From: Staphylococcus succinus
GTDB taxonomy: Bacteria > Bacillota > Bacilli > Staphylococcales > Staphylococcaceae
Direction of reading: 5' to 3'
Length of the DNA stretch: 64,000 nt
Assembly: GCF_029024945.1 (NCBI RefSeq)
Contig: NZ_CP118976.1
Location: 1,550,001-1,614,000, forward strand
Of this stretch, positions 32,700-41,089 are shown one piece after another. The position numbers and the translations under genes were made by a program. The notes beneath the pieces are model-generated. The model made no database searches. It was not told where the DNA came from and worked only from the letters and a program-made list of their open reading frames with translations. How positions within the stretch are numbered: the first letter of the stretch is position 1; the number at the start of each line of letters is the position of its first letter.

Positions 32700-32736
32700 A
32701 AGAAACCTCCGTATTTCATCAATATAGAAAAATATA

Positions 32737-32774
32737 ACAAAAAAGTGAACGAAACTAAATAGTTTCGCTCACTT
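32737..32774 (-). terminator. Terminator of sosA
   Basis: AAGTGAGCGAAACT / AGTTTCGTTCACTT stem followed by TTTTTTG on the minus strand. Confidence 0.9.
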
Positions 32775-32828
32775 TCCTCCCATTTGCTAATTCAAAAGCA
32801 CCTTATCTTTATTATAACTTTGACTACT

Positions 32829-33065
32829 TTATTGATGCGCTGCTGCAATTAATGCTTGTTCTATGTGTTCGCTTTTTCCTTCTGAAGTTGGTTGGTTTCG
32901 TTCGTGTTTGGCTGTATCTTGTGTAATTTGATGATCCGTCATCTCGTACGTCTGTTCTGATTCAGCATTGTTATCAGCACTTATAATAAATAAAGCACAT
33001 AATACCATGGTAACAACAAGCACTGCTATATATGGTTTTACTTCTGATTTATATAATTTCATCAT
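32829..33065 (-). CDS. sosA: SOS-induced cell-division inhibitor SosA
   Basis: 78 residues: a short basic N-terminus, one membrane helix (YIAVLVVTMVLCALFIISA) and a polar extracellular tail. Its position, divergent from lexA with shared LexA boxes, is that of staphylococcal SosA (the counterpart of Bacillus YneA). Those proteins halt septation after DNA damage and are degraded through their C-terminus, here EQALIAAAHQ. Identification rests mainly on size, topology and position because these proteins diverge fast. AGGAGTG lies upstream of the tandem ATGs. Confidence 0.85.
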   Translation of the reverse strand: MMKLYKSEVKPYIAVLVVTMVLCALFIISADNNAESEQTYEMTDHQITQDTAKHERNQPTSEGKSEHIEQALIAAAHQ

Positions 33066-33079
33066 TTAATAACACTCCT

Positions 33080-33093
33080 AGAACATTTGTTTG
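33080..33093. promoter_or_regulatory. LexA box 1 (sosA-proximal)
   Basis: AGAACATTTGTTTG, GAAC-N4-GTT core, lying 15 bp upstream of the sosA start. Confidence 0.7.
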
Positions 33094-33108
33094 TATAACT
33101 AACTTAAC

Positions 33109-33122
33109 AGAACACCTGTTCT
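33109..33122. promoter_or_regulatory. LexA box 2
   Basis: AGAACACCTGTTCT, with perfectly palindromic AGAAC/GTTCT arms, midway between sosA and lexA. Confidence 0.82.
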
Positions 33123-33137
33123 AAGTCAATACCAAAA

Positions 33138-33151
33138 CGAACAAACGTTTG
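33138..33151. promoter_or_regulatory. LexA box 3 (lexA-proximal)
   Basis: CGAACAAACGTTTG, 13 of 14 of the consensus. It overlaps the -35-like TTTGTA of the lexA promoter, so it fits autorepression. Confidence 0.85.
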
Positions 33152-33177
33152 TAAAATGTATATGTGCGTGCTATAAT
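33148..33177 (+). promoter_or_regulatory. lexA promoter
   Basis: TTTGTA (33148-33153), 18-bp spacer, TATAAT (33172-33177). The -35 is embedded in LexA box 3. Confidence 0.65.
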
Positions 33178-33207
33178 AAGTATAAATCAATCTAGGGAGT
33201 GCCTATT

Positions 33208-33831
33208 ATGAGAGAATTAACTAAGCGACAAAATGAAATTTTTGAATATATAAAGCAAACGGTTCAATTAAAAGGCTACCCACCAAGTGTCCGTGAAATT
33301 GGTGAGGCTGTCGGTTTGGCGTCAAGCTCAACTGTACATGGCCATTTATCAAGATTAGAAGAAAAAGGTTATATAAGAAGAGACCCTACTAAACCACGTG
33401 CTATTGAAATTGTGACCGAACAAGTAGGTGAAGCAGTTAATATGGAAGAAACCATCCACGTTCCTGTAATCGGTAAGGTTACAGCAGGCGTTCCAATTAC
33501 AGCTGTAGAAAATGTCGAAGAATATTTCCCTTTACCCGAACACTTTACTTCAACACATAACAGCGACATTTTCATTCTTAATGTTGTTGGTGATAGTATG
33601 ATCGAAGCAGGTATATTAGATGGAGATAAGGTCATAGTCAGAAGTCAGACAATCGCTGAAAATGGTGATATTATTGTAGCTATGACTGAAGATAATGAAG
33701 CTACAGTAAAACGATTCTATAAAGAAAAAGCACATTATCGTTTACAACCTGAAAATAGCACTATGGACCCTATTTATTTAGATCATGTTACTGTACTAGG
33801 TAAAGTCGTAGGTTTATTCCGAGAAATGTAA
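33208..33831 (+). CDS. lexA: SOS repressor LexA
   Basis: 207 residues. The N-terminal winged helix-turn-helix ([36 protein letters not shown]) binds SOS boxes. The C-terminal S24 peptidase domain undergoes RecA-stimulated self-cleavage: scissile A93-G94 in KVTAGVPIT, nucleophile S130 in [10 protein letters not shown], and general base K168 in [12 protein letters not shown] at 33208 follows AGGGAGTG; the in-frame GTG at 33199 is part of that site. It shares its control region with sosA. Confidence 0.98.
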   Translation: MRELTKRQNEIFEYIKQTVQLKGYPPSVREIGEAVGLASSSTVHGHLSRLEEKGYIRRDPTKPRAIEIVTEQVGEAVNMEETIHVPVIGKVTAGVPITAVENVEEYFPLPEHFTSTHNSDIFILNVVGDSMIEAGILDGDKVIVRSQTIAENGDIIVAMTEDNEATVKRFYKEKAHYRLQPENSTMDPIYLDHVTVLGKVVGLFREM

Positions 33832-33866
33832 AGTCATATCATACAGTTCTAATAGTACTCTCACAA

Positions 33867-33907
33867 AAATAAGAGGCTGAGCGCATGCGCTCAACCTCTT
33901 ATTTTTC
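33867..33907. terminator. Bidirectional terminator after lexA
   Basis: AATAAGAGG-TTGAGCGCATGCGCTCA-type stem with TTATTTTT on the plus side and A-rich flank on the other. It serves lexA and the convergent small frame. Confidence 0.92.
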
Positions 33908-33979
33908 GTCTTTTTTCTCTAAAACTTCTTTTACTTTTTCAAGTATATCTTCTGTTTTATCTTTTTTATTTGTTGTCAT
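33899..33979 (-). CDS. Putative 26-residue peptide
   Basis: A short frame encoding MTTNKKDKTEDILEKVKEV followed by LEKKDEK. It is very Lys/Glu-rich and should be helical. GTGAGGAT lies upstream, although at long spacing (about 11 nt). The stop codon leads straight into the terminator at 33867, as expected for a gene end. I do not recognise it, and low-complexity composition means it could be chance. Confidence 0.4.
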   Translation of the reverse strand: MTTNKKDKTEDILEKVKEVLEKKDEK

Positions 33980-34031
33980 AACTTATTCATCCTCACAAAT
34001 TAAAGATACCCTTATACAACAAAATCAAACA

Positions 34032-35045
34032 TTATCCTGTGTAATTTTCAGTCCAATATGGTTGTCTTTCTTCATTAAACTCAACACCTACGCCAAGTGT
34101 TTTAAAAGATTGTTTGAGTATATTTTTTCTATGACCTAATGAATTCATTAAACCTTGGTGTGCATATATACTACTTGTTTGACCGTAAGCTAAATTTTCT
34201 CCGGCCGCATTAAAATCATGACCATCCGCTTCTAATCTATCGAACGGCGAATCACCGGATAAATTATTATGATCAAAATAATTATTTTCTGCCATATCTT
34301 CACTATGCGCTCTAGCAGTATCAGAAATACTAGATGAATAATTTAATGTTGCTAAGTCATGTTGCACCCTTTCAGCATTAACCAAATCAAAGTTTTGCAA
34401 TTCAAAGCTTTGAGCTAATCCTTCTGAAGGCGCACCATATTGTTGTTGTAAACGGCTCTCCATATTATCGCTAACTTGTAAAAGAGCAGTTAAGTTATTG
34501 TTCTCGTGCTTATCATAAAAAGCTGTTGTATAAATTTGATCATCATGAAAATTATCATATTCATCATCTTTTACATCGAATCTAACATGTCCTTTTTGCT
34601 TTTCAGTAATAGGTTTACCTAGCCTATCTCTGACTGTTTCTTTAGGTGTACCATATTTAATTTTAGATTGAGATGAAATGACATTTTGGTTGCTATACAA
34701 TGCATGCACTTTATTATCAATATAACTGACCATTACAAATGCTTTATAATCGCCTGAATAATAAGTATGCCAATTTGTACCATATTCATTAGATGTAACA
34801 CGTTGGGCATAGCCTAACTTCTGCTCCACAGTTTGTTTGGTCATATTCATTTGAATATTATTGATTGCAAACTCTTGTTTGCTAGGAACTTTAAGTGACT
34901 TGTCCGAGGTAGAATTGTCCGAAGTCCAACTATTCACTTTAGTTTTTACTTGTTGTTGTAATGCTTCCATTGGGGCTGTCTCTTTTACAGGAACTACCAA
35001 CACGATTACTAAAATAACAACGATATATAATAGAAATTTTCTAAT
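34032..35045 (-). CDS. Secreted or anchored CAP-domain (SCP/PR1-like) protein with ATT start
   Basis: 337 residues if started at ATT (35045). The N-terminus RKFLLYIVVILVIVLVVPVKE is a membrane anchor. It is followed by a CAP-associated N-terminal domain with two repeats (KQTVEQKLGYAQRVTSNEYGT; KYGTPKETVRDRLGKPI), then a CAP domain with VNAERVQHDLATLNYS, ARAHSEDMAENNYFDHNN, GENLAYG and SLGHRKNIL. No ATG, GTG or TTG lies between the in-frame stop just upstream and the GTG at 35003, which would delete most of the anchor. AGGTG sits 6 nt before the ATT. It lies 21 nt after guaC, so probably the same transcript. Confidence 0.8.
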   Translation of the reverse strand: MRKFLLYIVVILVIVLVVPVKETAPMEALQQQVKTKVNSWTSDNSTSDKSLKVPSKQEFAINNIQMNMTKQTVEQKLGYAQRVTSNEYGTNWHTYYSGDYKAFVMVSYIDNKVHALYSNQNVISSQSKIKYGTPKETVRDRLGKPITEKQKGHVRFDVKDDEYDNFHDDQIYTTAFYDKHENNNLTALLQVSDNMESRLQQQYGAPSEGLAQSFELQNFDLVNAERVQHDLATLNYSSSISDTARAHSEDMAENNYFDHNNLSGDSPFDRLEADGHDFNAAGENLAYGQTSSIYAHQGLMNSLGHRKNILKQSFKTLGVGVEFNEERQPYWTENYTG

Positions 35046-35065
35046 ATGTCACACCTACTATTAAA

Positions 35066-36043
35066 TTAGTCTCTATCTCCATTAAAAATAGAGTTTTTCA
35101 CGACTACATAATCCACTTTTCTCAATGAATTTAAATCTTTGCCACCTGCATATGAAATAGAACTTTGTAAATCTTGTTGCATTTCCACTAAAGTATCAGA
35201 TAAAGAACCTTTGTGTTCAACAAACATTTTTTTACCTTCAACATTTTTATGTTCACCTTTTTGGAACTCCGATGCACTACCAAAGTATTCTTTATATAAT
35301 TTACCATCTAACTCTACAGTTTCACCTGGTGATTCTTCATGTGCCGCAAACAATGAGCCAACCATTACCATTGAAGCACCAAACCTAATAGACTTCGCAA
35401 TATCACCATGTGTTCTAATTCCACCATCAGCAATAATAGGCTTACGTGCTGCTTTACTACAATGGTTCAAAGCTGCTAACTGCCAACCACCTGTACCAAA
35501 ACCAGTTTTAATCTTAGTGATACAGACGCGCCCTGGTCCAATACCTACTTTAGTAGCATCTGCGCCAGCGTTTTCAAGTTCACGCACACCTTCAGGCGTA
35601 CCAACATTACCAGCAATAACAAACACTTCTGGAATAAAACGTTTAATATGCTTGATCATATTAATAACTGAATCAGAGTGCCCATGTGCAATATCAATTG
35701 TAATATAGTCAGGAATAACTTTTTCAGCAGCTAATTTTTCAACAAAATCAAATTCACGTGCTTTAACGCCAACTGAAATAGATGCAAAATATCCTTTTTC
35801 CTGCATACGCTTTGTAAACGGAATGCGTGCTTCTTCATCAAATCTGTGCATAATATAGAAATAATTGTTTTCTGCAAACCATTCAGCCAACGTTTCATTC
35901 ATAACTGTTTGCATGTTGGCAGGAACTACAGGTAAATTAAAACTTCTTGGCCCAAATTGAATAGTTGTGTCACATTCAGAGCGACTATCAACAATACATT
36001 TGTTTGGTATAAGTTGGATATCTTCGTAATCAAATATTTTCAT
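35066..36043 (-). CDS. guaC: GMP reductase GuaC
   Basis: NADPH-dependent enzyme converting GMP to IMP in purine salvage. It has 325 residues, the usual size, from ATG at 36043 ([16 protein letters not shown]). IMPDH/GMPR signature: [23 protein letters not shown] with the catalytic cysteine; also [15 protein letters not shown] and the flap [17 protein letters not shown] is 11 nt upstream, a little far; an in-frame ATG at 36064 would overlap that site. No purine riboswitch is visible upstream. Confidence 0.97.
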   Translation of the reverse strand: MKIFDYEDIQLIPNKCIVDSRSECDTTIQFGPRSFNLPVVPANMQTVMNETLAEWFAENNYFYIMHRFDEEARIPFTKRMQEKGYFASISVGVKAREFDFVEKLAAEKVIPDYITIDIAHGHSDSVINMIKHIKRFIPEVFVIAGNVGTPEGVRELENAGADATKVGIGPGRVCITKIKTGFGTGGWQLAALNHCSKAARKPIIADGGIRTHGDIAKSIRFGASMVMVGSLFAAHEESPGETVELDGKLYKEYFGSASEFQKGEHKNVEGKKMFVEHKGSLSDTLVEMQQDLQSSISYAGGKDLNSLRKVDYVVVKNSIFNGDRD

Positions 36044-36236
36044 AGTTAAACAAACCCCTAACATTTTTAATAATACAATCGTTTAATGGTAAGATTTTCA
36101 TGATGATTTCCTTTGTTCTAAATGAAATTATATCTAATTTTAGCATAATTTCCGAACAATAACTTTTTCCACTCATCTTCACCATTAGATAATATACATT
36201 GTTTTATCATAAATGTAAATGGACTATAGTCGTAAA

Positions 36237-36506
36237 TTACCAACTAGATTTTTTAACTCCTGGAATTTGTCCTTTGTGTGCATACTCTCTAAATGCAATA
36301 CGTGACATTTCAAATTTGCGATAAACCCCTCTAGGTCTACCTGTCACTTTGCAGCGTCTAGTTAACCGTGTAGGTGAAGAATCCCTTGGTAACTTGCTCA
36401 ATGCTTCATAGTCACCTTTAGCCTTTAATTCTTCACGTAACTCATGATATTGATTAACTAAACGTTCTCTTTTTTGCTCTTTTGCTATTTTGGATTTTTT
36501 CGCCAT
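36237..36506 (-). CDS. rpsN: 30S ribosomal protein S14, zinc-independent paralogue
   Basis: 89 residues, the long form of S14 that lacks the CxxC...CxxC zinc ribbon (only one cysteine, in [17 protein letters not shown]). Such C-minus paralogues replace the zinc-binding S14 during zinc limitation and are Zur-repressed in Firmicutes. The perfect Zur-type palindrome at 36529-36549 supports that here. Confidence 0.96.
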   Translation of the reverse strand: MAKKSKIAKEQKRERLVNQYHELREELKAKGDYEALSKLPRDSSPTRLTRRCKVTGRPRGVYRKFEMSRIAFREYAHKGQIPGVKKSSW

Positions 36507-36528
36507 TAACTTTCAACCTCTCTTTTAT

Positions 36529-36549
36529 AAAACGTAATGATTACGTTTT
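36529..36549. promoter_or_regulatory. Zur-type operator upstream of rpsN
   Basis: Perfect 10-1-10 palindrome: AAAACGTAAT, central g, ATTACGTTTT. It matches the core of the Gram-positive Zur consensus (CGTAATNATTACG) exactly and sits 22 bp before the rpsN start. Confidence 0.82.
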
Positions 36550-36831
36550 GTATAATAACACACTTTTTTACTTTAGCAAATAATTAAATTGTTAATATTC
36601 ATTCTATATTCTGTAAGCAGCAGCTTTTCCTTACAAATATATCTCCTAATTTATTTTATCTTTGATGCTCAATAAGTACGATCAAATGTAGTTTTAATGT
36701 AATTCTTTATTACTAAATCTTATATGTTTTGAAGATTTAACTATTTAATCGAAATACACAATTGATAATTACTTATAATTGTGATAAAATTTTAAAACGT
36801 AACAATTCCTATTAAGAAAGAGGTGTCGACT

Positions 36832-36981
36832 TTGCGCGTTAACATTACATTAGCTTGTACAGAATGTGGCGATCGTAATTATATTTCTAAAAAGAACAAA
36901 CGTAATAATCCAGAACGTATCGAACTTAAAAAGTTCTGTCCTAGATTAAATAAATATACATTACATCGTGAAACAAAATAG
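36832..36981 (+). CDS. rpmG: 50S ribosomal protein L33
   Basis: 49-residue ribosomal protein ([20 protein letters not shown] ... [13 protein letters not shown]), divergent from rpsN. It starts at TTG 36832 with AGAGGTG 6 nt upstream. Cysteines are C9, C12 and C36; the fourth ligand position (39) is leucine, so it cannot form a complete four-cysteine zinc site. Only a half-site resembling a Zur box (AAAACGTAA at 36794) lies upstream, so I do not call it Zur-regulated. Confidence 0.93.
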   Translation: MRVNITLACTECGDRNYISKKNKRNNPERIELKKFCPRLNKYTLHRETK

Positions 36982-37026
36982 GGTTCTGTCCTTATTAGCT
37001 TTTTTAAATACGACAGATTTACTTTC

Positions 37027-37074
37027 AAACCTGAAACGAGCGCATATTGCAGCTTATTTCAGGTTTATTTTTTG
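37027..37074 (+). terminator. Terminator downstream of rpmG
   Basis: AAACCTGAAA / TTTCAGGTTT stem followed by ATTTTTTG. The loop is about 20 nt with GC pairing inside. Confidence 0.75.
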
Positions 37075-37251
37075 TCGCTAAATTCAACTTTTAGTATGCT
37101 CAATTCTTCTATTTAAATATATATTTGTTGAGGTAACTATTTTTAAATAGCAAAAGTTTATGAAATATTACCAATCTATATTTCATAGCACTCATACCTT
37201 ATATCGTCTATATCTACACCATCGATAATAGTGTTTTACTTTTACCTAAAT
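37075..37251. other. Spacer between rpmG and katA
   Basis: No gene or clear signal seen. It is flanked by terminators on both sides. Confidence 0.5.
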
Positions 37252-37284
37252 AAAAAAGAGCATCGCATTTACGACACTCTTTTA
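37252..37284 (-). terminator. Terminator of katA
   Basis: AAAAGAGTGTCG / CGATGCTCTTTT stem with wobble pairs followed on the minus strand by TTTTTTATT. Confidence 0.75.
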
Positions 37285-37318
37285 CGCACCCAATGATAAG
37301 TTAGAATACTAACGGCAA

Positions 37319-38806
37319 CTAATCTTTAATTTCTAAATCTACATCATTAATATCAATACCTAATGCTTGGGCTACACCTTTACCATATTCAGAATCCGCT
37401 TTAAAGCAATGACGAATATGACGATGTTGTACTTCTAATGTTGTACCTTGCATTTCATTAGCTGTATTTACAAAAATACGCTCTTGTTGCTCCTTAGATT
37501 GTAATCTAAAGAGACGACCTGGTTGTTCGAAATAATTATCATCATCTTCTCTATAATTATACTCGTAAGCTTCGCCTTCAACTGGTAAACCAGGTTTTTT
37601 AAATTCGGGTTGATCTTCAAATGAACCATCACTGTTTGGATAGTAATGTGTTCCCCCACCTTGGTTATTATCTAAGATTCGCATTTGACCATCTCTACTA
37701 AATGGACAAATATTTTCAACACCTACACCTTTAGGTTGGTTAACTGGTATTTGCCAATGATTTACGCCAAGTCTGTAACGTTGCGCATCACCATATGAGA
37801 ATAAACGACCCTGCAACATTTTATCAGGTGAAAAATCAATTCCTGGAACGATGTTTGTTGGTGCAAAAGCAGCTTGTTCGACATCTTGGAAGTAATTATC
37901 TGGATTACGATTAAGTTCAAATTCTCCTACTTCAATTAATGGATAGTCGCCTTTGTACCAAACTTTTGTTAGGTCGAACGGATTATCTTTGTGCTTTCTA
38001 GCTTGTTCTTCTGTCATAACTTGTATATACATTTTCCATTTTGGGAAATCTTTATTTTCAATCGCTTCAAATAAATCACGTTGCGAGGACTCTCTGTCAT
38101 CAGCAATCGTTTGAGCTGCTTCATCAGGTTGTAAATTTTCAATACCTTGTTGTGTTCTGTGATGGAATTTCACCCAAACACGTTCTCCTTTATCATTATA
38201 TAAAGAGTAAGTATGAGAACCAAAACCGTGCATATTTCTAAATCCTTTTGGAATACCTCGATCTGACATCAAAATAGTCACTTGATGCAATGCTTCTGGT
38301 AGAGAGGTCCAGAAATCCCAATTGTTTTGTGCACTACGCATATTTGTTCTAGGGTCACGTTTCACTGCATGGTTTAAACTCGCAAATAATTTAGGATCTC
38401 TAAAGAAGAATACTGGTGTATTGTTACCTACTAAATCCCAATTCCCTTGATCAGTATAAAACTTCAATGCAAAACCACGAATATCACGCTCGGCATCGGC
38501 CGCACCTCTTTCACCTGCTACAGTAGAAAAACGTGCAAACATTTCTGTCTGCTTCCCAATCTCGGAAAAAATACTTGCAGATGTATACTGAGTAATATCA
38601 TTTGTAACTGTAAATGTACCAAATGCACCAGAACCTTTTGCATGCATACGTCGCTCTGGAATTACCTCCCTATCAAAATGAGCCATCTGTTCTAAAAAGT
38701 ACCAATCTTGCATCACCATAGGTCCTCTAGGGCCTGCAGTCATACTATTTTCTCTATCAGAAACTGGCGCACCAAAAAGACTAGTCAATCTTCTATTATT
38801 GCTCAT
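37319..38806 (-). CDS. katA: Catalase KatA
   Basis: Haem catalase of 495 residues that dismutates hydrogen peroxide. Active-site histidine in [14 protein letters not shown], active-site asparagine in [15 protein letters not shown], and proximal haem ligand tyrosine in [14 protein letters not shown] are all present. ATG at 38806 ([12 protein letters not shown]) follows AGGGGG; the longer frame upstream would cross the operator palindrome. The 47-bp palindrome at 38819-38865 immediately upstream suggests PerR and/or Fur control, as known for staphylococcal katA. Confidence 0.98.
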   Translation of the reverse strand: MSNNRRLTSLFGAPVSDRENSMTAGPRGPMVMQDWYFLEQMAHFDREVIPERRMHAKGSGAFGTFTVTNDITQYTSASIFSEIGKQTEMFARFSTVAGERGAADAERDIRGFALKFYTDQGNWDLVGNNTPVFFFRDPKLFASLNHAVKRDPRTNMRSAQNNWDFWTSLPEALHQVTILMSDRGIPKGFRNMHGFGSHTYSLYNDKGERVWVKFHHRTQQGIENLQPDEAAQTIADDRESSQRDLFEAIENKDFPKWKMYIQVMTEEQARKHKDNPFDLTKVWYKGDYPLIEVGEFELNRNPDNYFQDVEQAAFAPTNIVPGIDFSPDKMLQGRLFSYGDAQRYRLGVNHWQIPVNQPKGVGVENICPFSRDGQMRILDNNQGGGTHYYPNSDGSFEDQPEFKKPGLPVEGEAYEYNYREDDDNYFEQPGRLFRLQSKEQQERIFVNTANEMQGTTLEVQHRHIRHCFKADSEYGKGVAQALGIDINDVDLEIKD

Positions 38807-38818
38807 AATGTTTCCCCC

Positions 38819-38865
38819 TAAAATTAATTCTAGATAATAATGATTATTATCTAGAATTAATTTTA
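38819..38865. promoter_or_regulatory. 47-bp perfect palindrome; PerR/Fur-type operator of katA
   Basis: Both arms of 23 bp are exactly complementary around a central g at 38842. The core TAATAATGATTATTA matches the PerR consensus TTATAATNATTATAA at 13 of 15 positions and the Fur consensus TGATAATNATTATCA also at 13 of 15. The outer arms (TAAAATTAATTCTAG) extend beyond a normal operator. The palindrome ends 12 bp from the katA start codon. Confidence 0.8.
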
Positions 38866-38912
38866 ATGTATACTGCACTTAAAAGCAACAAACTAACATA
38901 TAAACTTATGAT

Positions 38913-38927
38913 AATTTTCCGAAAATT
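38913..38927. promoter_or_regulatory. CodY-type box between katA and the permease gene
   Basis: AATTTTCCGAAAATT matches the CodY consensus AATTTTCWGAAAATT at 14 of 15 positions. It lies 104 bp upstream of the amino-acid permease start, so nutrient repression of that gene is likely. Confidence 0.7.
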
Positions 38928-39030
38928 TAAAATATTGATGATTTTAGTAATATAAAAAGCATTGATTGTAATAAGTAAAAGCATTAAAATGGAGTGTATA
39001 TAAAATTTAATAAATTATAGGAGACAAATT

Positions 39031-40476
39031 ATGGCGCAAAATAACATGAAACGTGGTCTTAACTCGCGACATATTTCAATGATAGCTATTGGTGGTGCAA
39101 TTGGGACTGGACTATTTGTAGCGACAGGAAATGTAATCTCTCAAGCAGGCCCTGGTGGTGCAATATTAGCTTACTTGATTATCGGAGTGATGTTATATTT
39201 CTTAATGTCATCTATTGGGGAGTTAGCTACATTTTATCCAGTATCAGGATCCTTCAGCTCATATTCAACTCGATTCGTAGATAGCTCTTTAGGATTTACA
39301 ATGGGATGGCTATATTGGGTAATGTGGGTATTGGTAACAAGTGTTGATATCATTATTGCATCTAGTGTACTGAATTACTGGGAAGTATTTAGTTTCTTTA
39401 GCCCAGTAACATGGAGTATGCTCTTTTTATGTTTACTCTTGTTACTAAATATTTTTTCAGTTAAGGCTTTTGGTGAAACTGAATTTTGGTTATCACTTAT
39501 CAAAGTCATAACTATCATTGTATTTATTATTATTGGTATTTTAACAATAGTGGGTATCTTAGGTGGAAAAACGTATGGTTTTGACCATTTCACTACTGGA
39601 CAAGCCCCCTTTGTTGGCGGTATTTCTGGCTTTTTAGGTGTCTTGTTGATTGCAGGGTTTTCTGTTGGTGGCACTGAAGTTGTTGCAGTAACAGCCGGCG
39701 AATCTTCAAACCCTCATCAATCGATGCCTAAAGCTATTAAACAGGTGTTTTGGAGAATATTATTATTTTATGTGTTATCAATTGCAGTTATTTCAGCAAT
39801 TATACCTTATACTGATCCACTACTGTTAAATAAGTCTGAATCAGTAAGCCAAAGTCCGTTTACTATTGTATTTGATCGTGTAGGTATCGCTTTTGCTGCT
39901 TCTGTCATTAATGCAGTTATTTTAACTTCACTGTTGTCGGCAGCCAATTCTGGTATTTATACAACAAGTCGTATGTTGTTCTCAATGTCTGAAGATAAAC
40001 AAGCACCGCGTATTTTCGGAAAATTAAATAAAACGACTAAATTACCTATGATTTCTATATTCACTACGTTTATCATAGTACTACTTATTATTATATTGGC
40101 TCAATTTAAATCAGACATCGTCTTTTCACTACTTAATATAATTGGTTCATTGGTAATAGTAGTTTGGGCATCTAGTATTATCTCACAAATACGTTTACGT
40201 TCAGCAATCAAAAAGCAAAATAAAAATCCCGACGATGTGCTTCCATATAAAGCACCGTTCTATCCGTTAGGACCTATTATTGTCATTGTTGCATTACTTT
40301 TCTTATTTGCTGGTAATTCATTAGGCGCTCTCATCTCTGGTGATTTTTTAGCAGTACTACGCAATATTTCACCAATCATTATTTTAGCTATTATTTACTT
40401 TGCACATAAAGTAGTTCGTAAAACTAAAATCATTAAACTTGAAGAAATGGATTTAAAAAGTCACAAGTACGAGTAA
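39031..40476 (+). CDS. Amino-acid permease, APC superfamily (AAT type)
   Basis: 481-residue importer with twelve hydrophobic segments. The AAT-family N-terminus is RGLNSRHISMIAIGGAIGTGLFVATG, followed by AGPGGAILAYLI, GELATFYPVSGSFSSYSTRFVD, and GTEVVAVTAGESSNPHQSMPKAI. Substrate cannot be assigned, since lysine, histidine and other permeases share this layout. A CodY-type box upstream fits an amino-acid transporter. GGAG before the start is well placed. Confidence 0.92.
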   Translation: MAQNNMKRGLNSRHISMIAIGGAIGTGLFVATGNVISQAGPGGAILAYLIIGVMLYFLMSSIGELATFYPVSGSFSSYSTRFVDSSLGFTMGWLYWVMWVLVTSVDIIIASSVLNYWEVFSFFSPVTWSMLFLCLLLLLNIFSVKAFGETEFWLSLIKVITIIVFIIIGILTIVGILGGKTYGFDHFTTGQAPFVGGISGFLGVLLIAGFSVGGTEVVAVTAGESSNPHQSMPKAIKQVFWRILLFYVLSIAVISAIIPYTDPLLLNKSESVSQSPFTIVFDRVGIAFAASVINAVILTSLLSAANSGIYTTSRMLFSMSEDKQAPRIFGKLNKTTKLPMISIFTTFIIVLLIIILAQFKSDIVFSLLNIIGSLVIVVWASSIISQIRLRSAIKKQNKNPDDVLPYKAPFYPLGPIIVIVALLFLFAGNSLGALISGDFLAVLRNISPIIILAIIYFAHKVVRKTKIIKLEEMDLKSHKYE

Positions 40477-40477
40477 A

Positions 40478-40519
40478 TAAAACAAGGATACATTAACATC
40501 TAATGTATCCTTGTTTTTT
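40478..40519 (+). terminator. Terminator of the permease gene
   Basis: ACAAGGATACATTA / TAATGTATCCTTGT perfect 14-bp stem then TTTTTTA, directly after the stop codon. Confidence 0.95.
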
Positions 40520-40709
40520 ATGTATATAGTTAATAGAATAGAAACTAAAACTTATCGTACTCTGATTAGCGTACAAATTACATATTCTACACTTCATAAC
40601 ACGAAAACGCTTCCTTAACTAAAATTACATGAGATCTTGATATTTTCAGTTTAGTGAAATTATAGTATAATTAAGTATAATAATAAACGTTAACCTAGAG
40701 GTGGAAACT

Positions 40710-41024
40710 ATGATTGGACAGACAAACTTATTTGACGACATTTTAGAAACTGAAGAACGCTTCGTTATTGTTGTGCAATCACTTGAAGACAGACACAACC
40801 GCTTGATTAAGCGCACACTAAGAGAATATAGTAGCTTGGATCATTCTCAAATGGAAAGTCTCTTTGACCATCTTAAAGACTTATTTTTAGAAGAAGACTT
40901 TGAAGAAAATCAATCTGCATTTTCTATTACTGTATATACAAATTTAGATTATGCTGCTGATCATGTATATGCACACGTTAAGAGACATCGTGGCAAACAT
41001 GAATGGACACACACAGCTAAATAA
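40710..41024 (+). CDS. Conserved hypothetical protein, 104 residues
   Basis: Soluble acidic protein (MIGQTNLFDDILETEERFV, DRHNRLIKRTLREY, FSITVYTNLDYAADHVYAHV) ending in a His/Lys-rich segment. I do not recognise the domain. ATG at 40710 with AGAGGTGG 5 nt upstream; an in-frame GTG at 40701 lies inside that site. A CRE-like sequence with one mismatch is at 40601-40615. A strong terminator follows, so it is a monocistronic gene. Confidence 0.75.
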   Translation: MIGQTNLFDDILETEERFVIVVQSLEDRHNRLIKRTLREYSSLDHSQMESLFDHLKDLFLEEDFEENQSAFSITVYTNLDYAADHVYAHVKRHRGKHEWTHTAK

Positions 41025-41046
41025 TGTGACTCACATCGTAAAACAA

Positions 41047-41089
41047 TAAAAAAAGGGCCGATATATCTAGATATCGGCCCTTTTTTTAT
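41047..41089. terminator. Bidirectional terminator
   Basis: AAAAGGGCCGATAT / ATATCGGCCCTTTT stem with long A and T runs outside, between convergent genes; it reaches the stop codon of the HAD gene. Confidence 0.95.

Noticed and set aside
33885..34139. 84-residue plus-strand frame
   Set aside because: Composition is Ser/Phe-rich from antisense of a Lys/Glu-rich frame and the CAP gene; it begins inside a terminator.
36044..36236. Purine riboswitch ahead of guaC
   Set aside because: No three-way junction pattern or conserved purine-aptamer motifs were seen.
36794..36813. Zur-like sequence in front of rpmG
   Set aside because: Only the left arm AAAACGTAA is conserved; the right arm does not form the palindrome.
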